Source: JBOGGN01 sp050744165
GTDB taxonomy: Bacteria > Actinomycetota > Acidimicrobiia > Acidimicrobiales > Palsa-688
NCBI GenBank assembly: GCA_050744165.1
Contig: JBOGGN010000009.1
Span: 1 to 6,070, forward strand
Direction of reading: 5' to 3'
Length of the DNA: 6,070 nt
Position numbers and translations under genes: made by a program. The notes beneath the pieces are model-generated. The model was not told the origin of the DNA and did not search any database. It saw only the letters and a list, made by a program, of their open reading frames with translations. This document shows positions 1-4,829 of this stretch, in pieces (positions within the stretch are counted from its first letter, which is position 1; each line of letters opens with the position of its first letter).

Positions 1-939
1 GGTCTCCTGCCACCGAGGCGATGCCGGGCTAAGACTGGAGAGAAGGGGGAAAAAGACCTGGGCAAAGCCAGCCTCGAGGAGATCAAAGGGTCCGAGGAAC
101 CGGTAGGCGGAGGCATAGAGGCCAGAGACGGCGGCGGTAGAGAAGGCGAGGAGCATGACGGCATCGATCCGCTGGTAGCCGCCGTTCACTGCTGTGAACC
201 CGACGAAGGTTCGGGAACGCCAAACGAGGTGGTGGGTATCGAGGTGGTCGGGCGTTTGGGAGAGCTTCGGCCAGAGGGCCCAGTACGTCCAGAGGGCGCA
301 TGGAAGCGAGGACACGGCCAGAGCGGCCACGGCACCCGGAAGCCCCAATCCCGCCAGCACGGCCGCGCCGGTGAATACCGGGAGCAGGATCCCAACTGCC
401 ATCTGCGACAGCACGACCGGCCGGTGACGCTGCAACCCGAGGCCGAGACCTTGAGCGAGGTTCAACTGGGTCAGTGAAATGTTGCCGACGCCGGCCAGCA
501 GACCGAGGCCGACGGCGAGCGACACGGGGCGGATCACCAATGCGCTCACGAGGACCGCGAACCCAGTCGCGAGCGTGGTGACAACCAGTTCGGCACGAAT
601 CGCGGCAAGGACAAACAGCCGCCCGCGTTTACCGGCAGCAACATCGCGGATCGCCATGATCGGTAGGCCGCTACCCGGCGCACTCACGACGACGGCGCCG
701 ATGGCCACGGCAGCGGCGTAGCGCCCGAGGCTGGCTCGTCCGAGGAACCTGGCAACGACAACGGCGGCCAGAACGGCCCCGATCCGGGCGGTTCCAGTTG
801 CCATGGTCAGCGTGCCAACGCGCTTGATGGCCCGTCGGGGCAAGGCAGACCAGACACCGGAAATGCGCTGCCGCCATCGAACCGGTGGGCGTGGCACGGC
901 TCCAGGATCGCCCTCGGCGGTCTCGGCCGGTGGCGTCAT
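1..939 (-). CDS. Wzx-like polysaccharide flippase (MOP superfamily), 3' end outside window
   Basis: Integral membrane transporter predicted to move lipid-linked oligosaccharide or polysaccharide units across the cytoplasmic membrane. The 313 codons from ATG 939 down to base 1 are open with no stop; family members are usually 400-500 residues, so roughly the C-terminal third is missing. After a basic, Pro-rich cytoplasmic N-terminus (residues 1-45) come alternating hydrophobic stretches at about 52-66, 74-95, 108-150, 175-222 and 243-275. Residues 256-284 contain YQRIDAVMLLAF followed by GLYASAYRFLGPFDLL, a layout typical of polysaccharide-export flippases (charged Arg-Asp, then Gly-Leu-Tyr-Ala and Tyr-Arg). 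An in-frame stop at 973-975 leaves ATG 939 as the only ordinary start; it has a GAAGG ribosome site (944-948) four bases away. It is divergent from the glycosyltransferase. Family assignment is strong; the substrate is unknown. Confidence 0.9.
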   Translation of the reverse strand, partial: MTPPAETAEGDPGAVPRPPVRWRQRISGVWSALPRRAIKRVGTLTMATGTARIGAVLAAVVVARFLGRASLGRYAAAVAIGAVVVSAPGSGLPIMAIRDVAAGKRGRLFVLAAIRAELVVTTLATGFAVLVSALVIRPVSLAVGLGLLAGVGNISLTQLNLAQGLGLGLQRHRPVVLSQMAVGILLPVFTGAAVLAGLGLPGAVAALAVSSLPCALWTYWALWPKLSQTPDHLDTHHLVWRSRTFVGFTAVNGGYQRIDAVMLLAFSTAAVSGLYASAYRFLGPFDLLEAGFAQVFFPLLSSLSPASPRWQET

Positions 940-987
940 CAGGCCTTCAAGATATACGGACCGACTGAAGCCTCAGATTCCCGGTGG

Positions 988-1131
988 TCATTGCGCCGCC
1001 GGGGTCGATGCCGTGGTGGCCCTCACATGGGTGGGGTGGTCAAAGGGGCAAGACGGGAGGCCGACGGTGGCGGTGCCAAAAAGGACGCCTACGACGATCA
1101 ACAGGATGTACACCCAGCGTTGCGTGCCCAT
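988..1131 (-). CDS. possible 47-residue membrane or secreted small protein
   Basis: I do not recognise this protein. The frame runs from ATG 1131 to TGA 988 and begins MGTQRWVYILLIVVGVLFGT: a short basic start, then an uninterrupted hydrophobic segment (residues 6-25) long enough for one membrane span or a signal peptide. A polar tail of about 20 residues follows, containing LPSC (Cys28), DHPTHV and a Thr/Ala-rich end. LPSC is a poor lipobox because of the Pro, so a lipoprotein is unlikely. An in-frame TGA lies two codons upstream of the ATG, so no longer form exists. There is no Shine-Dalgarno, but TAAAAT (1140-1145) sits eight bases upstream, as expected for a leaderless actinobacterial mRNA. 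The flippase start is 48 bases downstream on the same strand, so the two could be co-transcribed. A chance hydrophobic frame remains possible. Confidence 0.4.
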   Translation of the reverse strand: MGTQRWVYILLIVVGVLFGTATVGLPSCPFDHPTHVRATTASTPAAQ

Positions 1132-1139
1132 CGAGGGTC

Positions 1140-1145
1140 ATTTTA
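1140..1145 (-). promoter_or_regulatory. candidate -10 element for the small ORF and flippase
   Basis: On the minus strand this reads TAAAAT, five of six matches to TATAAT and a fit to the actinobacterial TANNNT pattern. The A of ATG 1131 is nine bases past its end, so transcription could begin at or next to the start codon. I see no good -35 hexamer at 16-18 bases. It is a single-motif call. Confidence 0.35.
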
Positions 1146-1229
1146 CGGCCCGACGGGTTGCGAGTACCGCATCGCAGACGGCGCGCCAGGCATGGGCTTC
1201 GCGCGACTAGGGTTGCGGTCGCAATTGGC

Positions 1230-1245
1230 GCTGGGGATCTCCAGC
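1230..1245. promoter_or_regulatory. imperfect 16-bp palindrome, possible operator
   Basis: GCTGGGGATCTCCAGC is symmetric around GATC with a single mismatched pair (positions 6 and 11). It covers the place where a -35 hexamer would sit relative to TGCTATCAT at 1250-1258, and there is no good -35 there. That position would suit a dimeric regulator, either a repressor or a class II activator. No regulator gene is visible in the window. Confidence 0.3.
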
Positions 1246-1249
1246 ATCG

Positions 1250-1258
1250 TGCTATCAT
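1250..1258 (+). promoter_or_regulatory. candidate extended -10 promoter for the glycosyltransferase operon
   Basis: TGCTATCAT combines a TGn extension with TATCAT (four of six matches to TATAAT), in one of the few A/T-containing spots of this GC-rich spacer. Transcription would begin near 1265, giving a leader of about 170 bases before TTG 1434. No convincing -35 element is present. Confidence 0.28.
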
Positions 1259-1433
1259 GCAAGCCTTCCATCCACCAGCAGTCGGTCCTGAATCCGGCGG
1301 CGATCTCGTCGTCCTCAGCGAGCGCGGGTACTCGCCCGACGTCGACACCAGGGGTTCAGAGGGCCGGGTGATCGTCGGCGAGCAGCCTCAGAACGATTGT
1401 GGTTTCGACGTCCTTTTGAAGACCGAGGGCTAG

Positions 1434-2507
1434 TTGCATAAGGCAGCTGGGCCTCCGGCGAGTGAGAGGCTGGCGGGTGAGCGGCGCAAGCGCATCATCT
1501 TCTACGCACGGGTCGATGATCTCGCCAAGTTCACGCTGATCGAGTTCTACTCGGAGGACATCCGGGCACTCCAACAGCTGGGCTTCGACGTCGTACCGAC
1601 GAACTCGATGCGAACGGTGTTTGCGAGCCGGGGCGACTACCTTTTCGCGTGGTGGTGGCACACTGCCTTCCCGGTCCTGTTGGTTTGGCGGCTCCTCGGC
1701 CGGTCGGTGATCGTGACCGGTTCGACGTCGTTGTTCGAGCGAGTCACGGGGGGCGTCGTCCGCCGAACTCTGCGGGATGTGCTCACCGCCGCTGGATCGA
1801 GACTGGCGTCCGCGAACGTCGTACCATCCGAGAAGGAGCGCAGCAAGCTGGAGAAGGCGCGCGCTCCGAGGCTGCGGTGCGTTTACCATTCGGTGGACAC
1901 GACTTTTTTCCGTCCCGAGGCAAAGTCCAACCTCCCGACGGCGGTCATGGTCGCCCAGCTCAATCCGTTGAGTATCCGACGGAAGGGCGTCGATACGGCG
2001 TTGCGCGCGCTCGCCCAGGCGCGCCGGTCTGTGCCGGATCTGACCTTGACGATCGTCGGCCCAATCAGCCGCGAGGGGCAGGTGCGGCTAGACCAGCTTC
2101 GGGGCGAGGTTGACTTCACCGGGGTAGCCATCCGTGGGGAGGTCGGGCGCGACGAGAAGCGTGCACTCCTCGCTCGCTCTTGGATGTACCTCCAGCCGAG
2201 CATGTACGAGGGGTTCGGGGTCGCGGTCCTGGAAGGGATGGCATGCGCGTGCGTGCCAGTATCGTCGAAGGCAGGAGCCCTCGGAGAGGTCGTCGGTGAC
2301 GTCGGCAGGTTCGTACCCGCGGCCGACCCGGAATCATTGGCCACCGAGATGGTGCACTTGGTGCACGATCGGGGTCTCAGGGAGCGCCTTGGGCAGCGGG
2401 CGAGGGAGCGTTCACAATTGTTCGATAGTTCCGTGCACGTCGAGGGGTTGGGGCGAGTTCTCCGTGATGTGGGATGGCTGACGGAGAAGGAGGTGGAAAG
2501 CCGGTGA
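1434..2507 (+). CDS. GT4-type (GT-B fold) glycosyltransferase
   Basis: Cytoplasmic or membrane-associated retaining glycosyltransferase predicted to transfer a sugar from a nucleotide-sugar donor to a growing glycan. The 357 residues have the usual two-domain GT-B layout. The N-terminal acceptor domain starts at KRIIFYAR (19-26) and includes a hydrophobic patch FAWWWHTAFPVLLVW (71-85) that may touch the membrane. The linker carries YHSVDTTFFRP (151-161). The C-terminal donor domain has VAQLNPLS (173-180), RRKGVD with the phosphate-binding-type Lys184, LTIVGP (205-210), and the E-x7-E signature EGFGVAVLE (Glu259 and Glu267). TAG at 1431-1433 in the same frame makes TTG 1434 the first possible start; GAGGG (1425-1429) lies four bases upstream and no in-frame ATG or GTG precedes KRIIFYAR. 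It overlaps the methyltransferase by four bases. Donor and acceptor are not predictable. Confidence 0.93.
   Translation: MHKAAGPPASERLAGERRKRIIFYARVDDLAKFTLIEFYSEDIRALQQLGFDVVPTNSMRTVFASRGDYLFAWWWHTAFPVLLVWRLLGRSVIVTGSTSLFERVTGGVVRRTLRDVLTAAGSRLASANVVPSEKERSKLEKARAPRLRCVYHSVDTTFFRPEAKSNLPTAVMVAQLNPLSIRRKGVDTALRALAQARRSVPDLTLTIVGPISREGQVRLDQLRGEVDFTGVAIRGEVGRDEKRALLARSWMYLQPSMYEGFGVAVLEGMACACVPVSSKAGALGEVVGDVGRFVPAADPESLATEMVHLVHDRGLRERLGQRARERSQLFDSSVHVEGLGRVLRDVGWLTEKEVESR
2487..2494 (+). promoter_or_regulatory. perfect Shine-Dalgarno that fixes the methyltransferase start
   Basis: AAGGAGGT is complementary to the anti-Shine-Dalgarno and lies nine bases before GTG 2504. It falls inside the alternative reading that starts at ATG 2474, so it argues for the shorter protein. 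It is embedded in the last codons of the glycosyltransferase, which supports translational coupling. Confidence 0.8.
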
Positions 2508-3370
2508 TCGGCGGACCGGAAGCGACGGAGGAATACTGGCCCAACCTGATCCGAGGCGAATCGAATCGTGCCTTGGAAGAAGTCGGACAGACAGATATGG
2601 GCCGGGCCTTCAACGTCCAGGCCTACAAGATGCGTCGGCGAGCGGTGCTGTGTGCGCTGGAGGCTGCGGGGGTGAGTCTGCCCTCAGCCCGTATATACGA
2701 GGCAGGCTTCGGCGTCGGTTACTACCTCGCGCTCTGGGAACAAGGAAAGGCTGTCGCCGTGGCGGGGATAGACCTGTCGAGTGTTGCCGTTCGGAATGTG
2801 CGGCAGCGGTTTCCGTCGTATGACTTGAGCCAGGGCGACATCACGGAGCTTGCGAAGCGCGCTGACTGGGGTGAACGCGTCGGCTGCTACGACGTAGTCA
2901 CCGCGATCGACGTCCTTTACCACATCGTCGACGACCGACGCGCCGCTGAGGCCCTTCGCAACCTGAAGTCGCTTGTGGCCATGGGCGGCATCCTTCTCCT
3001 TACAGAGAAGTTTCCCCCCAGTGGTTCGCGCCTGGCGGAGCACCATCACGTCACGAGACGCCCGCTGTCCTGGTACGCGGACATACTGGGCCCCGATGTC
3101 CAGATCGAGCGACTCGCGCCGGTCTTCTGGTGCCTGGACCCCGCCATCCCTGGAAGTGCCGAGTATGGTGCCGGCGACCGGGCCGCCCGGATCATCTGGG
3201 TTCTGCTGCGTGTGGGCCCAAAGTACGCCAGGCCCGGTGGTTGGTTGGAGAATGCTGCCGGGTGGGCCGGAGGTCATGTGGGCCTTGCTCTTGACCGAAT
3301 TGCCCTCGGCCGCACCCGCGCAACCGGCAACATGCGCATTGTCACCGCTCGCCGCCGCACGAACGCCTGA
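2504..3370 (+). CDS. class I SAM-dependent methyltransferase
   Basis: Predicted to transfer a methyl group from S-adenosylmethionine, probably to a sugar or precursor of the glycan made by this locus; the target is inferred from context only. In the 288-residue form, SAM motif I is YEAGFGVGYY (65-74, Glu66 and the Gly-rich loop), the ribose-binding acidic residue is Asp90 in GIDLSS, and GDI (111-113) marks the adenine-pocket region. YDVVTAIDVLYHI (129-141) is the motif IV strand and following segment, and MGGILLLTEKF (160-170) is the post-IV strand. There is no signal peptide or membrane span. GTG 2504 is preferred over ATG 2474 because of AAGGAGGT nine bases upstream, and it gives a GTGA overlap with the upstream stop. 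The C-terminus (NMRIVTARRRTNA) looks natural, so the adjacent mobile DNA does not seem to have truncated it. Confidence 0.92.
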   Translation: MIGGPEATEEYWPNLIRGESNRALEEVGQTDMGRAFNVQAYKMRRRAVLCALEAAGVSLPSARIYEAGFGVGYYLALWEQGKAVAVAGIDLSSVAVRNVRQRFPSYDLSQGDITELAKRADWGERVGCYDVVTAIDVLYHIVDDRRAAEALRNLKSLVAMGGILLLTEKFPPSGSRLAEHHHVTRRPLSWYADILGPDVQIERLAPVFWCLDPAIPGSAEYGAGDRAARIIWVLLRVGPKYARPGGWLENAAGWAGGHVGLALDRIALGRTRATGNMRIVTARRRTNA

Positions 3371-3379
3371 GCTTCGATC

Positions 3380-3391
3380 CACCGATCGGTG
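3380..3391. repeat. perfect 12-bp palindrome after the methyltransferase stop
   Basis: CACCGATCGGTG is its own reverse complement, and GAT/ATC arms extend it with one extra C on the left. It begins ten bases past the methyltransferase stop. It could be a terminal structure of the IS1380-type element, a protein-binding site or a short terminator; no T-run follows. Confidence 0.5.
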
Positions 3392-3465
3392 ATCGTTGAG
3401 GCCTGTTTGGATTGAGCGGGGCTTTGGCGGTATCGCCTGATTGATTTCGGTCGGTGATTTGGATG

Positions 3466-3490
3466 GCGGGGCGTGTTTGGTTACGCCCGC
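3466..3490. terminator. candidate hairpin terminator without T-tract
   Basis: GGGCGT (3469-3474) pairs with ACGCCC (3483-3488) around an eight-base loop, and two more GC pairs extend the stem past a bulged G. No T-run follows on either strand, so it is a weak candidate. It could act on the methyltransferase transcript or, on the minus strand, on the IS1380 transposase transcript. Confidence 0.3.
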
Positions 3491-3496
3491 TTGGCA

Positions 3497-3499
3497 GTG
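3497..3499. repeat. left copy of 3-bp target duplication (GTG)
   Basis: GTG abuts the left terminal repeat and is matched by GTG at 4773-4775 directly after the right terminal repeat. Three-base duplications are usual for IS3-family insertions. Confidence 0.82.
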
Positions 3500-3526
3500 T
3501 GCGTCCCCCCGGGTTTGATGCAGTGC
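3500..3526 (+). repeat. IS3 left terminal inverted repeat
   Basis: The 27 bases match the reverse complement of 4746-4772 at 23 positions; the core CCCCGGGTTTGATGCAG is identical in both ends. The outer dinucleotide is TG, as in other IS3-family ends. Confidence 0.92.
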
Positions 3527-3568
3527 CGATTCCGTGGCCGGTGGCTGCGGGGAGGAGACTGTGGGGTC

Positions 3569-3852
3569 ATGGGACGACCGAGAAAGTATTCCGAGGAGCT
3601 GCGCCGCAGGGCGATCGGGGCCGCAAGGTTGGGGTGGCGGCCGACCAGTTGGGGATCGCGTCGGCGGAGACGCTGCGCCGCTGGGTCCGCCAGGCGGAAG
3701 CCGACCGGGGATTGCGGTCAGCGCCCACAACTGAGGAGTTGGCGGAGATAAAGCCGCTGCGCAAGGAGGTGGCCGACCAGCAGCGCACCATCGAGATCCT
3801 CAAGGCGGCTACCTCTTTTTTCGTCCGGGAAGCGAACCCCGGCTCGTCGTGA
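3569..3852 (+). pseudogene. IS3-family orfA (transposase DNA-binding subunit), frame-disrupted
   Basis: OrfA recognises the element ends and supplies the N-terminal part of the OrfAB transposase. The start MGRPRKYSEELRRRAI (ATG 3569, with GGAGGAG at 3551-3557) is a classic IS3 OrfA opening. From about 3622 the protein continues in another frame as KVGVAADQLGI, then SAETLRRWVRQAE (the helix-turn-helix region) and a heptad-like stretch through LRKEVADQQRTIEILKAAT, ending at TGA 3850-3852. Related OrfA proteins carry about 20 residues between RAI and the GVAADQLGI-type segment, so a deletion of about 60 bases that also shifts frame probably occurred near 3617-3624. The deletion size is recalled from family members, not measured. 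Confidence 0.88.
3816..3822 (+). promoter_or_regulatory. -1 programmed frameshift heptamer (T TTT TTC) in IS3
   Basis: The heptamer fits X XXY YYZ, and its zero-frame codons TTT TTC are exactly in the orfA frame. Slipping back by one enters a frame that is open through GTG 3849 into orfB (F-R-P-G-S-E-P-R-L-V-V-R-V-A-F). IS3-family elements make their OrfAB transposase this way. I did not establish a downstream stimulatory structure. Confidence 0.65.
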
Positions 3853-4743
3853 GGGTGGCGTTCGTCGACGCGAACCGGCATCGTTGGCCGGTGGCGGCGA
3901 TGTGCCGGGCGATTGGCTTGTCGGAGCGCACCTATTGGGCGGCGCGGTGTCGGCCGCCATCGGCTCGGGCGGTGGCCGACGAGCAGCTGAAAGCCCAGAT
4001 TTCAACTGTGTTCGACGCGAACTACCGCTGTTATGGGGCTCGGAGGGTGTGGCTGGCGTTGTGCCGCCAAGGGGGTTGTGGTGGCCCGCTGCACGGTGGA
4101 GCGGCTCATGATCCAGATGGGTCTGCGAGGCATGCAGCGAGGCCGCAAGCGGTTCACGACCGTCGTCGACACCGCAGCGTGCCGCCCGGCGGACCTGGTG
4201 GAGCGACGTTTCGTGGCGACCCGGCCGAACGAGCTTTGGCTCGCCGATATAACGTACGCGTCGACCTGGGAGGGCTGGCTGTATGTATGTGAGTTTCATC
4301 TTGGACTGCTATTCCAGGATGATCGTGGGCTGGCAGATCGCGGACCACCTGAGCACCGAGTTGGTTCTCGACGCCCTGGAGACATCTTCCGCCGGGACGT
4401 CACCTCCGGCGTAATACATCATTCCGATGCCGGCTGCCAATATAGATCTATTCGCTATTCTGACCGCCTCGCCGAGACCGGGATTTCGGCATCGGTGGGA
4501 TCGGTCGGGGATTGGTATGATAATGCGATGGCGGAGGCGTTGAACGGAACCTACAAGGCCGAGCTGGTCAAGCTCCACGGACCGTGGAAGACCCGGGCTG
4601 AGCTCGAGACGGCGACTATCAACTGTTTCTACTGGTACAACGAGACACGGCTCCACGGCGAGATCGACGACCAGCCGCCCGCCGAGCATGAAGCGATGTG
4701 GTACACCAACAACCTGCCGGTCACTGCCGGCACGACAACCTAA
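3849..4743 (+). pseudogene. IS3-family orfB (DDE integrase-type transposase), three frame disruptions
   Basis: OrfB holds the catalytic core that cuts and joins element ends. It starts in the -1 frame relative to orfA, its GTG overlapping the orfA stop as GTGA, with an HTH_21-like region (VAFVDANRHRWPVAAMCRAIG). Reading across the lesions gives ARCTVERLMIQMGLRG, LWLADITYAST (first catalytic Asp), CYSRMIVGWQIADHLS, HHSDAGCQY (second Asp) and DNAMAEALNGTYKAEL (Glu); exactly 35 residues separate the second Asp from the Glu. The lesions are one extra G in the G run at 4071-4075, a TATG tandem duplication at 4282-4289 and a net loss of one base near 4383-4392. No in-frame nonsense codon is seen in the restored frame. 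TAA 4741-4743 ends two bases before the right terminal repeat. Confidence 0.92.
4282..4289. repeat. 4-bp tandem duplication (TATG)2 in IS3 orfB
   Basis: With a single copy the frame reads LYVSFILDCYSRMIVGW, the expected IS3 sequence; with two copies it shifts. This marks the second copy as a recent slippage or error. Confidence 0.75.
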
Positions 4744-4745
4744 CT

Positions 4746-4772
4746 GCGCTGCATCAAACCCGGGGTGGCTCA
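4746..4772 (-). repeat. IS3 right terminal inverted repeat
   Basis: Partner of the left repeat at 3500-3526; read on the minus strand it begins TGAGCCACCCCGGGTTTGAT. It ends with CA at 4771-4772 and is followed directly by the GTG duplication. Confidence 0.92.
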
Positions 4773-4775
4773 GTG
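4773..4775. repeat. right copy of 3-bp target duplication (GTG)
   Basis: Matches GTG at 3497-3499 on the other side of the IS3 element, which fixes the outer boundaries of the insertion. Confidence 0.82.
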
Positions 4776-4829
4776 GTCGAGATTGTCAGCGCCATGGTGG
4801 GGTGGGCGGGGCGCCATGCCGCGGGTGGT
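4773..4829. other. non-coding spacer between the IS3 right end and the IS1380 transposase stop
   Basis: These 57 bases hold no gene. They lie 3' of the minus-strand transposase stop and are taken as the proximal part of its 3' tail, interrupted by the IS3 insertion. Confidence 0.45.

Larger units (their letters stand above)
1132..1433. other. divergent intergenic region with no confident gene
   Basis: This 302-base stretch separates the leftward small ORF/flippase from the rightward glycosyltransferase. It holds a candidate leftward -10 (1140-1145), a 16-base palindrome (1230-1245) and a candidate rightward extended -10 (1250-1258). From about 1293 a plus-strand frame ending at TAG 1431-1433 has strongly G/C-biased third positions (stretches such as SGGDLVVLSERGYSPDVD), but it has no ribosome site, its ATG 1257 overlaps the candidate -10, and I recognise no family. 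It could be a degraded gene fragment or part of a roughly 170-base mRNA leader. Confidence 0.5.
3371..3499. other. non-coding flank, probably the distal tail of the IS1380-type element
   Basis: No gene is visible in this 129-base stretch between the methyltransferase stop and the IS3 left end. It contains a 12-base palindrome and two small hairpins. The GTG duplication shows that, before the IS3 insertion, it was continuous with 4773-4829, the DNA just past the minus-strand IS1380 transposase stop. The combined stretch of about 185 bases would make a reasonable 3' non-coding tail. The exact IS1380 end is unproven because its partner repeat lies beyond the window. Confidence 0.4.
3500..4772 (+). 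mobile_element. IS3-family insertion sequence, complete ends, defective transposase
   Basis: This 1273-base element is bounded by 27-base imperfect terminal inverted repeats beginning 5'-TG and ending CA-3', and is flanked by GTG direct repeats. Inside, two overlapping plus-strand frames in the IS3 arrangement follow one another: orfA (helix-turn-helix plus leucine-zipper-type region) and orfB (DDE integrase core) in the -1 frame. Both frames are disrupted, so this copy should not be autonomous, although intact ends could still be moved by a related transposase in trans. The missing part of orfA suggests that the parent element was roughly 60 bases longer. Confidence 0.94.

Noticed and set aside
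1040..1348. Minus-strand 102-residue frame in the intergenic region
   Set aside because: Its composition (Arg, Pro and Ser rich) is what a non-coding frame of GC-rich DNA gives, and it has no supporting motifs.
984..1433. Plus-strand 149-residue frame covering the divergent region
   Set aside because: The first two thirds are Arg/Gly/Pro-rich low-information sequence overlapping the opposite-strand small ORF, there is no ribosome site, and no family is recognisable. Only the distal part looks coding-like and is reported as a finding.
3426..3437. Small hairpin GGCG-GTAT-CGCC as a terminator
   Set aside because: A four-base stem with no clear T-run is too weak to call.
2684..3730. Long minus-strand frame opposite the methyltransferase
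   Set aside because: It is antisense to a clear methyltransferase and runs into the IS3 element. Long antisense frames are expected in high-GC DNA.
4762..4790. tRNA-like start (GGGGTGGCTCAGTGGTCGAG) resembling a D-arm A box
   Set aside because: It spans the IS3 right end, the GTG duplication and the target DNA. No matching acceptor stem, anticodon arm or T-arm follows.
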